From NCBI GenBank assembly GCA_965659685.1, contig CBFHXB010000004.1:41614-105613 (forward strand): a stretch of 64,000 bases of DNA. Reading direction: 5' to 3'. This stretch comes from MGIIa-L3 sp11892u. Its GTDB lineage: Archaea; Thermoplasmatota; Poseidoniia; Poseidoniales; Poseidoniaceae. Below the pieces are notes generated by a model. It did not search any database. It worked only from the letters and a program-made list of their open reading frames with translations, and was not told the origin of the DNA. Shown here piece after piece: positions 46,120-53,787 of this stretch (position 1 is its first letter; every line of letters begins with the position of its first letter). Made by a program: the position numbers and the translations under genes.

Positions 46120-47067
46120 TCATTCCCACTCGATGGTGCCCGGAGGCTTGTGGGTGATGTCGTAGACCACTCGGTTCACTGAGCCCTTGCAGGCGTTGGT
46201 GATGCGGGTGCTGACCTTCTGGAGGATGCTGTGAGGGATCTCCGAGTAGCGAGCGGACATGCCGTCCATGCTGCGGACGGCACGGACGACGATGGTCTCG
46301 CCGTACGCACGCACATCGCCGTGAACGCCGACGGAGCGGACGGGAAGCAACGCTGCGTAGTATTGCCACGGAAGTTCCATCTCGCCGCGCTCGGCTGCGG
46401 CCTCGAATTCTTCTTCGACGATGGCGCAGCATTCACGCACGACGCCCACGCGCTCTGGGGTGAGATCGCCAAGGGTACGAACCGCAAGGCCAGGACCTGG
46501 GAAGGGTTGGCGCTCGGCCACGCTGATGCCCAAGGTGCGTGCAAGCTCCCGAACCTCGTCTTTGTACAACTCGCGAAGCGGTTCAACAACGCTCAGCGTC
46601 ATGTCCTCAGGCAAGCCACCGACGTTGTGGTGCGACTTGATGGTGTCACGGACGCCACCGCCGGATTCGATCCAGTCGGGTGCGATGGTGCCCTGCACGA
46701 GGTACTTCGCACCGACCTTGACCTGTTCGTCTTCGAAGACGCGGATGAACAACTCACCGATGGTCTTCCGCTTGGCTTCGGGTTCCGTCACGCCCTCGAG
46801 CGCCGTGAAATAGCGCTCAGCAGCGTGAACGGTGGTCAATTCAATGCCATGAGCAGCGAACATCGCTTCGACCTGTTCGGTCTCGCCCTTTCGCATGAAG
46901 CCGGTGTCGACGTACACGCAGTGGAGCAAACCACCGACCGCTTGGTGGGCCAACACGGCCGCCACGGCGGAATCCACGCCACCAGAGCAGGCGATGATGG
47001 CAATGTCATCGATCTGGGTCTTGAGGGTCTCGACCGCCTCGGAGATGAACTCCTCGGCGTCGAACAT
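46120..47067 (-). CDS. guaAb: GMP synthase, ATP-pyrophosphatase subunit B
   Basis: This enzyme adenylates XMP and aminates it to GMP, taking ammonia from a separate glutaminase subunit (GuaAa, not in the window). The 315 residues show the PP-loop SGGVDSAVA near residue 29, the ALEGV and GTIAPDWIESGG regions, SHHNVGGLP, QPFPGPGLAVR, and the C-terminal dimerisation domain ending YDITHKPPGTIEWE, all diagnostic of GuaA. The split-subunit form is typical of archaea. The ATG at 47067 shares its first base-pair region with the purE stop (TGATG), so translation is coupled. A TTG one codon upstream is an alternative start. Confidence 0.95.
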   Translation of the reverse strand: MFDAEEFISEAVETLKTQIDDIAIIACSGGVDSAVAAVLAHQAVGGLLHCVYVDTGFMRKGETEQVEAMFAAHGIELTTVHAAERYFTALEGVTEPEAKRKTIGELFIRVFEDEQVKVGAKYLVQGTIAPDWIESGGGVRDTIKSHHNVGGLPEDMTLSVVEPLRELYKDEVRELARTLGISVAERQPFPGPGLAVRTLGDLTPERVGVVRECCAIVEEEFEAAAERGEMELPWQYYAALLPVRSVGVHGDVRAYGETIVVRAVRSMDGMSARYSEIPHSILQKVSTRITNACKGSVNRVVYDITHKPPGTIEWE

Positions 47068-47546
47068 CAAACTCCCCCGTTGACCTCTCGGTCCATCGCT
47101 TTGACCCTCTCGACTTGGTCGAGCTTGTTCTGAGCGAGGCGAGCGGCGTGGGCCGGGTCGGCGATGGCAAGGATCTGCGTCGCAAGGTAACCGGCGTTGT
47201 CACCGCGGTCGACACCGACGGTTGCGGCAGGAACACCCGGAGGCAGTTGGACGATGGACAGGAGGGAGTCGTAGGGGACACGGCCGCCGCAAGGCACGCC
47301 GATGACCGGCTTCGTGGTGAGGGCCGCCACGGCGCCAGGGAGGGCCGCTGCGAGACCGGCCATCGCGATGAAGATCTTGCAACCGTCGGCTTCCGCGTCC
47401 TTGATGATGGATTCAACGAAGGCGGGAGAACGGTGCGCGGACGCGACACGGAGCTGATAGCTGACCTCGAACATGTCGAGGATCTTCGTGCACTTTTCTG
47501 CGACGGGCATGTCGGATTTTGAGCCAAGGAGGATGGTGACTTCCAT
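47067..47546 (-). CDS. purE: N5-carboxyaminoimidazole ribonucleotide mutase (PurE)
   Basis: This 159-residue cytoplasmic enzyme interconverts N5-CAIR and CAIR (or carboxylates AIR, in the class II form) in purine synthesis. The start is clear from MEVTILLGSKSDMPVAEK. Active-site motifs are VASAHRSP, AMAGLAAALPGAVAALT, PVIGVPCGG and VGVDRGDNAGYLA. A continuous in-frame extension back to 47888 exists, but it overlaps another coding gene and has no family similarity, so it is rejected. It lies 55 bases downstream of a small unrecognised gene and overlaps guaAb, forming a purine pair in one operon. No purK was seen nearby. Confidence 0.95.
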   Translation of the reverse strand: MEVTILLGSKSDMPVAEKCTKILDMFEVSYQLRVASAHRSPAFVESIIKDAEADGCKIFIAMAGLAAALPGAVAALTTKPVIGVPCGGRVPYDSLLSIVQLPPGVPAATVGVDRGDNAGYLATQILAIADPAHAARLAQNKLDQVERVKAMDREVNGGV

Positions 47547-47601
47547 GCCTCGTTGCCTCCTTTGGCGGTTCTTCAACGTGCCCCTGAACCTCGGGATTTG
47601 C

Positions 47602-47961
47602 TCAGGCCTGAAATCGACCCACGGAACGCCACAATGGGCCATCACCTTCGGCCACGCCTTGCACCGCCGCGAGGGTGGATGAAAGACCCAAGCGGTGGGC
47701 CCTGTCTCGCGCCAGGTCAACCACGTGCGGAGGAAGATGACGCCAGTCGTACCAGCCAGAACCGCGACGATGCGCTTCATCCAAAGCCCGTCGTGCGCGG
47801 CGAAGGTCCGACCGAAGCAACGCCAGGCCGACTTGACGCAAGCGAGGGGCAGCCCCGGCAGCGATGGCTCGCATGGCCGCACCTCCATCGCGCACCATGC
47901 CGAGGCGAGCCATGTGGTGTGAGACCGGCTCGTGCTGCATGCCTTTGGAGCGCGACGTCAA
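47602..47961 (-). CDS. Small Arg-rich protein of unknown function
   Basis: This 119-residue protein is not recognised. It is alpha-helical in appearance and very rich in Arg and Ala (LRSDLRRARRALDEAHRRG). No signal peptide, metal motif or membrane helix is visible. The start at 47961 overlaps the stop of the preceding gene (an ATGA-type overlap), which is the best support that it is real. It also lies in line with purE 55 bases downstream. An overlapping frame that extends purE is the competing reading. Confidence 0.5.
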   Translation of the reverse strand: MTSRSKGMQHEPVSHHMARLGMVRDGGAAMRAIAAGAAPRLRQVGLALLRSDLRRARRALDEAHRRGSGWYDWRHLPPHVVDLARDRAHRLGLSSTLAAVQGVAEGDGPLWRSVGRFQA

Positions 47962-48524
47962 GCCTCTTCATGGTCGTCCAGACCGAACTCCACAGGCGTC
48001 AATGCTTCCTCATGTGGACCGGTGAGGTCCAACACGTGCGTTGCACCGATGACGCTCAGGAGGCCTTGGGTCCCTTCGAGAACACGGACATATCCCCCGC
48101 CAAGGCCCTCCTGCCGTCGCCATTCGGGGCCCAACGTGAGGGTGTCCACCTCCACGAGCGCCCGCCAACGGGGCATGGCCAAGCCGGAGCGAACCGTGCG
48201 GGCGCCGAGGATCCACATGGCGAGACCCGACGAAGCGAAGGCCCAAGGGGGAATCGAAGGGGCGAGCAGGCATAGAAGGAGCAAACCCGCCAAGGCAGCG
48301 ATGCCAAACCGTGCCTTCTGCTGGACCAAAGGCCGCGCTTCGCTGAGGACGAAGAGCGGATAGCCTGTGGCGACGGCTCCAAGCCCGACGAACACCACGG
48401 TTGCTTCTTCGAACCTGAACATCTCTCCGATGCCTGCGCAGAGCCAGAACAGCGGCGACCACGCCATTGGGAACAGCAAGGAGGGGCCGTTCGGGGTTGA
48501 GCGGTCACGCTCCCAAGTGGCCAT
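47958..48524 (-). CDS. Small membrane protein of unknown function
   Basis: This 188-residue protein reads from the ATG at 48524 (MATWERDRSTPNG). Four hydrophobic segments lie in the first 110 residues, followed by a soluble beta-like C-terminal domain (RALVEVDTLTLGPEWRRQEG and GYVRVLEG). The look is similar to bacterial small PH-like membrane proteins, but I cannot assign a family. It starts 41 bases after the gcvPB stop and overlaps the next small gene, so it belongs to the gcvPA-gcvPB-purE-guaAb run. An upstream in-frame extension to 48596 overlaps gcvPB and is unlikely. Confidence 0.55.
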   Translation of the reverse strand: MATWERDRSTPNGPSLLFPMAWSPLFWLCAGIGEMFRFEEATVVFVGLGAVATGYPLFVLSEARPLVQQKARFGIAALAGLLLLCLLAPSIPPWAFASSGLAMWILGARTVRSGLAMPRWRALVEVDTLTLGPEWRRQEGLGGGYVRVLEGTQGLLSVIGATHVLDLTGPHEEALTPVEFGLDDHEEA

Positions 48525-48565
48525 TGAACCGGCTTCTGGAAGCGTCCACTTCAACGTGGTGCATC

Positions 48566-50062
48566 TCAGAGGTCGTCTTCCGGCACCCGCAAGCAAAGGT
48601 TCCTTGCGGCATACACTTCGTCCACACGCCGAACGGGCGTGGTGACGGGGGCGGCGTGCAAGGTGGCGGGATCGGTGCCGACCACGGCCACGAAGTCCTT
48701 GGCAAATCGGTCAAGGGTGTCTTTGGCCTCGGTCTCGGTGGGTTCGATCATCAGGCATTCGGGGACGACGAGCGGGAAGTACACCGTGGGCGCCATGTAC
48801 CCAAGGTCGAGCAGCCCCTTGGCGATGTCCATGGCGGTCACGCCGACGGCTTCCTTGGCCGGTTGCATGGAGAGGGTGAACTCGTGCTTGGCAACGTCGG
48901 TGCGTGCTCCGTCCGCAAAGAGGTGGTCAACGCCGGCTTCTTTGGCCTCACGATGGATGGCATGACGGAGGTAGTTCGCGTTCAGCACGGCGTGTTCGGA
49001 CATCGTCCGAAGGTCACGCCCGTAGCGGCGGTAGAAGGCCCAGCACCGCAACACGGCGCCCGCGTTTCCGTGCCACTGTTGCACCTTGCCGATGCTGTGC
49101 TCCGGCTCGCGCCAATGGAACCAACGACCGACCTCGACCGTGCGCTCGCCTTCCTCGGCCTTGCGGACGTCCACGACTGGACCGGGCAAGAAGGGTGCAA
49201 GGTGTGCCTTGACGCCGATGGGGCCAGAGCCGGGACCGCCGCCACCGTGGGGTTGGCTGAAGGTCTTGTGGAGGTTGTAGTGCACCGCGTCGAACCCCAT
49301 CAAACCGGGCGAAGTTCGGCCGATGATGGCGTTGAAGTTCGCACCGTCGTAGTACATCTGGCCGCCCACACCGTGGACGAGTTTTGACGCCGCAGCGATG
49401 TCGGTTTCGAACAAACCGAGGGTGTTCGGATTGGTGATCATCATCGCTGCGATGGTGTCGTCAAGGACCGCTTCCAGCGCTTGGAGGTCGATTCGACCGT
49501 CTTCTGTGGACGGCACTTCGACGATTTCGAAGCCGGCCATGGCCGCGCTGGCAGGGTTGGTGCCGTGGGCCGAATCCGGCACCACGATACGGGTGCGCTG
49601 GACCTCGCCTCGGGCCCTGAAGTATTCCTGAATGCAGCGCACAGCGGTGAATTCACCTTGGGCACCCGCAACGGGCTGAAGGGTCACTTCGTCCATGCCT
49701 GCGCACACGGCCAGCATGTGCTGCATCTCGTGGAAGATCGACAAGAGGCCCTGCAAATGATGCTCGGGTTGGTGCGGGTGAATGTCGCAAATCCCTGGCA
49801 TCTGCGCGATGACCTCGTTCACGCGAGGGTTGTGCTTCATGGTGCACGAGCCGAGAGGGTAAAAGCCAGTGTCAATGCCGAAGTTTCGACGGGAGAGGTT
49901 CGTGTAATGGCGAACCATCTCCGGCTCGGAGAGGCGAGGCCAACGTGGAGCATCCTTGCGAAGCAGGGAGGTGGCCAAATTGAGTTCAGATTCCGGCACC
50001 AAAGGTGCAGGTTGCGCGTAACCGGCGCCTTCCGCACCCGTGAAGTCCCAGAGGTTGTTCAC
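48566..50062 (-). CDS. gcvPB: Glycine dehydrogenase (decarboxylating) subunit 2
   Basis: This is the PLP-binding half of the split P-protein of the glycine cleavage system. With GcvPA it decarboxylates glycine and loads the aminomethyl group onto lipoyl-GcvH. The 498 residues contain FGIDTGFYPLGSCTMKHNP and the PLP lysine in YNLHKTFSQPHGGGGPGSGP, plus AHGTNPASA, all conserved. The start is taken as the GTG at 50062 because it overlaps the gcvPA stop as GTGA; a TTG at 50083 is an alternative seven codons earlier. GcvH and the lipoamide dehydrogenase are not in the window. Confidence 0.95.
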   Translation of the reverse strand: MNNLWDFTGAEGAGYAQPAPLVPESELNLATSLLRKDAPRWPRLSEPEMVRHYTNLSRRNFGIDTGFYPLGSCTMKHNPRVNEVIAQMPGICDIHPHQPEHHLQGLLSIFHEMQHMLAVCAGMDEVTLQPVAGAQGEFTAVRCIQEYFRARGEVQRTRIVVPDSAHGTNPASAAMAGFEIVEVPSTEDGRIDLQALEAVLDDTIAAMMITNPNTLGLFETDIAAASKLVHGVGGQMYYDGANFNAIIGRTSPGLMGFDAVHYNLHKTFSQPHGGGGPGSGPIGVKAHLAPFLPGPVVDVRKAEEGERTVEVGRWFHWREPEHSIGKVQQWHGNAGAVLRCWAFYRRYGRDLRTMSEHAVLNANYLRHAIHREAKEAGVDHLFADGARTDVAKHEFTLSMQPAKEAVGVTAMDIAKGLLDLGYMAPTVYFPLVVPECLMIEPTETEAKDTLDRFAKDFVAVVGTDPATLHAAPVTTPVRRVDEVYAARNLCLRVPEDDL

Positions 50063-51429
50063 GCAACCACCTCCGAGCACCAAGCGGTCATGGCCGCTGC
50101 GAGCCGTTCGATGTCCTCAGGACGGGTTTGATCGGTCGCGGTGACCAACAGCTGGTCGGCACGCTCCTCCGACCAGCGACCAAGGTCGAAGCCCGGCAAG
50201 ACGCCGTGTGCTTCCAAGGCCTCGATGCACGCGGCCGCAGGTGCCGGCAACCGGACGGCGATTTCGTTGAAATGATGCCCTGTCGGGTGAACAAGTTCGA
50301 TGCCGTCCACGCCTTGCAAGGCTTGCACCACCGCATGGAGGGCTGCAGCGTTGCGCACCGCGAGGCTACGCACGCCCTCAGGGCCGAGCAAGGCCATGTG
50401 CATGGCCCCCATGAGGGCGATGAGGGTCTCGTTGGTGCACAGATTGGAGGTCGCCCGGTGACGGCGGATGTGCTGTTCACGGGTGGAGAGGGTCAGGCAG
50501 TAGGCCGTTTGTTCGTCGACGTCGATCGTCCGACCAACGATGCGACCGGGCATCTGTCGCATGTAGGCCTTGGAGCAGGCAAAGATGCCGTAAATCGGGC
50601 CGCCGGCGGTCATGGGTGAGCCGAAAGGTTGCCCTTCACCCACCACGATGTCGGCGCCATAATGCCCCGGTGCTTCGTACAAACCGAGGGCGACGGGGTT
50701 GACCCCGACGATGAACGCCGTGTGTTCACCGATGATGTCCTTCACACCGGTCAGGCTTGCGTCCAGCAGACCGAGCGGGTTGGGTTGCTCGACGTACACC
50801 GCGCAGGAGCCCGCGGCCTCGGCGACGGAGTCGGGGTCCAACGTACCGTCGGGCAGGTGCCGGAGCTTCCGGAGTTCGATGCCACCGCCTTGGGTGTAGT
50901 TGTGAATGACGGACCAGCGGTCGGGCGGCACCAATTCTGAAACGTAGACGACGCCCTTCTGGGTGGCTTTTCGGCCGTGCACGCGAACGGCGCATGTGAT
51001 CGATTCCGCCGCTGCGGAAGATCCGTCGTACACCGAGAGGTTGGCGACCGGGAGGCCAACCAGTTCACTGATGAGGCCCTGGAATTCCCACATGGCTTGG
51101 AGCATGCCTTGGCTGACTTCCGCCTGATACGGCGTGTAGGCCGTCAGGAATTCGCCGCGCGTGACCAGTTGGAACACCGCAGCAGGAACGTGGTTTCGAT
51201 AGAGCCCTGCCCCGATGAAGGACGCCATGGTGCCGAGGGGGACGTTGGCGCCGAGCAAGCGGCGTGCATCGGCGATGATTTCCTCTTCGGTTTGTGGGCC
51301 ACGAAGGGGAAGGTCCTCCTGCATTCGAACGTCCACGGGGACGTCGGAAAACAGATCGTCCATGGACGCGTAGCCCATTGCACTCAGCATCTCGGCTTCG
51401 CGTCCAAGGTTGGGGAGTTGGTCGACCAT
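50059..51429 (-). CDS. gcvPA: Glycine dehydrogenase (decarboxylating) subunit 1
   Basis: This is the first half of the split P-protein, which forms a heterotetramer with GcvPB. The 456 residues show the GcvPA elements FIGAGLYRNHVPAAV, AYTPYQAEVSQGMLQAMWEFQ, LPVANLSVYDGSSAAAE and the C-terminal HFNEIAVRLP. The PLP lysine is on the other subunit, as expected. A GAGGTGG Shine-Dalgarno sequence lies 6 bases upstream of the ATG at 51429, and a TATA-like element is 34-40 bases upstream. It heads the run gcvPA-gcvPB-unknowns-purE-guaAb. Linking one-carbon supply from glycine to purine synthesis makes sense, because both need glycine-derived one-carbon units. Confidence 0.95.
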   Translation of the reverse strand: MVDQLPNLGREAEMLSAMGYASMDDLFSDVPVDVRMQEDLPLRGPQTEEEIIADARRLLGANVPLGTMASFIGAGLYRNHVPAAVFQLVTRGEFLTAYTPYQAEVSQGMLQAMWEFQGLISELVGLPVANLSVYDGSSAAAESITCAVRVHGRKATQKGVVYVSELVPPDRWSVIHNYTQGGGIELRKLRHLPDGTLDPDSVAEAAGSCAVYVEQPNPLGLLDASLTGVKDIIGEHTAFIVGVNPVALGLYEAPGHYGADIVVGEGQPFGSPMTAGGPIYGIFACSKAYMRQMPGRIVGRTIDVDEQTAYCLTLSTREQHIRRHRATSNLCTNETLIALMGAMHMALLGPEGVRSLAVRNAAALHAVVQALQGVDGIELVHPTGHHFNEIAVRLPAPAAACIEALEAHGVLPGFDLGRWSEERADQLLVTATDQTRPEDIERLAAAMTAWCSEVVA

Positions 51430-51462
51430 CGTGCCACCTCAGTCGAGACCAATATCGGTCGG

Positions 51463-51469
51463 ATTTAAT
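51463..51469 (-). promoter_or_regulatory. TATA-like box for the gcvPA operon
   Basis: ATTAAAT on the minus strand lies 34-40 bases upstream of the gcvPA ATG, in an 87-base divergent region shared with the glycosyltransferase gene. It predicts a leader of about 10 bases including the GAGGTGG Shine-Dalgarno sequence. A second AT-rich element at 51451-51455 is a weaker candidate. Confidence 0.45.
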
Positions 51470-51516
51470 CATCGTCATTCGGACACAGCACGGCGAATCC
51501 TCATGGCCTCCACCGG

Positions 51517-52656
51517 ATGTCGCACAACATGGGCAAGGTGGCGATGCTCGTCACCAACGCCTGCGCCCCCGATCCGCGCGTGCTGCGGCAGGCCCGCTGG
51601 CTGGTGGAGGCGGGCCATGAGGTCACGGTGCATGCCTTTGATCGGAGGCAAGAACACCCGCCGCTCGACGAAGTGGATGGGGTGACCGTCGTTCGGCATC
51701 ACCTCGGGCAACACACCTACGGGGCCAGTTTTGCCACGCTCCGCGGTTTGCGGCAGTTCCGGCAAAGCGCGCTTCGAGCATGCGAAGAAACCACTCCGGA
51801 CCTCGTGGTGTGCCACGATGCGGACACGCTTCCCCTCGCCAGAAGGTTGCGCAAGGTGGGCATTGCGACGGTGTTTGACATGCACGACCTTCGGCACACC
51901 TGGGCGAAAATCGGGGCTCCGAACCGCCTCGACCGGCGGTTGGCGAGCCGCTGGTTGGAACAACGCACCCGCCAAGGGTTACCGCATGCCGACCTCGTCG
52001 TCACGACCAGCGGTGCCCTCTCCAAGGGCGGCCATCCCGGCCTCCAGCAGCAAGTGGAAGTTTGGGGTCGTGACGCCCAGGTGCTCGAGAACCGTCCAAA
52101 CGACGGAAGTTTCCGGTCTGCCACACCCGATGACATATGGCGTGTGGCGTGCCTTGGACGGGTCCGTGACCTTGCCACCGTCGACTTGGTGATTCAGGCC
52201 ATTTCCTCCATGCCAGAAGACCAACGCCCCGTCTTGCGCTGGGCAGGCGACGGCGTGGCCGCAGAAGCGGCACGGCAGCGGCTTGCTGAATCCGGTTTGG
52301 AGGTGGAAGTTGAGGGCGCCTTTGCCATCGACGACCTTGATCGGCTGCACGACGGCGTTGACGTGGCCATCGCACTGTACGATCCAAGGCGTGGCAACAT
52401 CGCTGACGGAGCCTTGCCCGTTCGGATGTTCGAAGCGGCGGTACGGGGTGTTCCAAGCGTGGTCAACGCCGACGTTCTCATGGGCGAACTGGCCAGCAAG
52501 GAGGGCTTCGGCGCCGCGTGCGCCTGGAACGATGCTGAGGCCCTCGTTGCCGCGCTTCACAACGCGCGAAGTCTCGCCGTCCCTGACGGTGCAGGACGGA
52601 TGCCAGAGGCCATGCGCGCAGGGTGGTTGGAAGCCATCGAGGGCTTGCTGGCGTAA
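51517..52656 (+). CDS. GT4-like glycosyltransferase
   Basis: The protein has about 379 residues, or 375 if the second ATG at 51529 is used. The N-terminal half begins KVAMLVTNACAPDPRVLRQA followed by AGHEVTVHAFDRR, the typical first Rossmann unit of GT4 enzymes. The C-terminal half has the sugar-nucleotide-binding pattern VACLGRVRDLATVDLVI, then WAGDG and VRMFEAAVRGVPSV, with the E of the EX7E-like element in MFEAAVRG. It therefore probably transfers a sugar from a nucleotide donor; donor and acceptor are unknown. It is divergent from gcvPA and converges with gcvT (3-base gap), so it is not part of the glycine genes. It may feed N-glycan assembly for the giant OST, by inference only. Confidence 0.8.
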   Translation: MSHNMGKVAMLVTNACAPDPRVLRQARWLVEAGHEVTVHAFDRRQEHPPLDEVDGVTVVRHHLGQHTYGASFATLRGLRQFRQSALRACEETTPDLVVCHDADTLPLARRLRKVGIATVFDMHDLRHTWAKIGAPNRLDRRLASRWLEQRTRQGLPHADLVVTTSGALSKGGHPGLQQQVEVWGRDAQVLENRPNDGSFRSATPDDIWRVACLGRVRDLATVDLVIQAISSMPEDQRPVLRWAGDGVAAEAARQRLAESGLEVEVEGAFAIDDLDRLHDGVDVAIALYDPRRGNIADGALPVRMFEAAVRGVPSVVNADVLMGELASKEGFGAACAWNDAEALVAALHNARSLAVPDGAGRMPEAMRAGWLEAIEGLLA

Positions 52657-52659
52657 GCA

Positions 52660-53778
52660 TCACACGAACGGTGGGCGAACGACCACGGCACGCACCGCCT
52701 TTCGTGGACTGGCCTGCACCATGACTTCGTCGCCTTCGCTCACACCAGCGAGGTAACCGATGCCGATACCGACGTTGTCGAGCGAAGGCGCTGGAGCGCC
52801 TGAGGTCAGTTGTCCAATCGGTGCGCCGTCAAGGTCGGTGACGGGCTTTCCGGGTCGAGGAAGCGGTCCCTTCTCGAGGTAGCGCACACCCCACCAGCGT
52901 GCGTCCTCCTCACCGTGACTGCGCATCTTCTCTGCGCCAGGGTGTGCGTGGTCAAAGCCCCAACCGAAGGGCACGTTGGACTCCCAAGAATCACGGGCGA
53001 GGAAAGCCTCTGATTCGGAGGTGGCCAAGGACGGCCAAAGGAAGTCAACTCCCGAGAGAAGGAAGCCCTTCTCAAGACGGAGCGTGTCGCGAGCACCAAG
53101 GCCAACCGGCGTTGCTCCGGCCTCGATCAGCGCGCGCCAAAGCGGTGCGGCGTCCGCGTTGGGCACGAGGATCTCATACCCTGCTTCGCCGGTGTATCCG
53201 GTCCCTTGAATGAAGCCGGTAATGCCCAAGGCTGCACCGTCCAACGGCGACCAACGGAAGCGGCTCACGTGAGCATCGTCACCCAGCACGGCGGTGAGCA
53301 CCGATTTTGCATGTGGACCCTGGAGCGCAAGGATAGCGGTGGCGTCCGATTGGTCATCGAGGGAGATCGTACCGTCCACAGGGAGGTGCTTGGTGAACCA
53401 GCCGTGCATGACGTCGATCATCGACGCGTTCGGTACGCCGAGGATTTCCTCCTCGGACACCACGGCGAAGATCATGTCGTCGATGATGTGGCCTTCATCG
53501 TCCATGAAGTGGGTGTACGCACATCGACCAGGAGGCACGGCGGAGACGCGTTGGGTGGCAAGGGTCTGCAGCCAGTCGCGCACGCCAGCACCCGCGAACC
53601 GGAAGAGGCCCATGTGGGACACGTCGAACAAACCTGCACCGCTTCGGGTGGCGAGGTGTTCCTCCGAGATGGAACTGTACCAAATGGGCAATTCAAAGCC
53701 ATGAAAATCCACGATGCGGCCACCGAGGGCCACGTGTTCGTCGTAGAGAGGGGTGCGCACCAGTGGCCCGTCGCTCAT
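52660..53778 (-). CDS. gcvT: Aminomethyltransferase (glycine cleavage T-protein)
   Basis: This enzyme transfers the aminomethyl carbon from lipoyl-GcvH to tetrahydrofolate, releasing ammonia. The 372 residues include FHGFELPIWYSS, SGAGLFDVSHMG, QGPHAKSVL, GYTGEAGYEILVP and ARDTLRLEKGF, which form the folate-binding site of the GcvT fold. The C-terminal beta-barrel (IGIGYLAG, VMVQASPRKAVRAVVVRPPF) is present. It is 1.2 kb from gcvPA but separated by the oppositely oriented glycosyltransferase. It follows the PLP decarboxylase by 9 bases on the same strand. Confidence 0.95.
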   Translation of the reverse strand: MSDGPLVRTPLYDEHVALGGRIVDFHGFELPIWYSSISEEHLATRSGAGLFDVSHMGLFRFAGAGVRDWLQTLATQRVSAVPPGRCAYTHFMDDEGHIIDDMIFAVVSEEEILGVPNASMIDVMHGWFTKHLPVDGTISLDDQSDATAILALQGPHAKSVLTAVLGDDAHVSRFRWSPLDGAALGITGFIQGTGYTGEAGYEILVPNADAAPLWRALIEAGATPVGLGARDTLRLEKGFLLSGVDFLWPSLATSESEAFLARDSWESNVPFGWGFDHAHPGAEKMRSHGEEDARWWGVRYLEKGPLPRPGKPVTDLDGAPIGQLTSGAPAPSLDNVGIGIGYLAGVSEGDEVMVQASPRKAVRAVVVRPPFV

Positions 53779-53787
53779 GCCATGACG

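Noticed and set aside
47547..47888. 114-residue N-terminal extension of PurE
   Set aside because: PurE normally begins at the MEVTILLG-like strand. The extension has no similarity and overlaps a better-supported small gene with coupled start.
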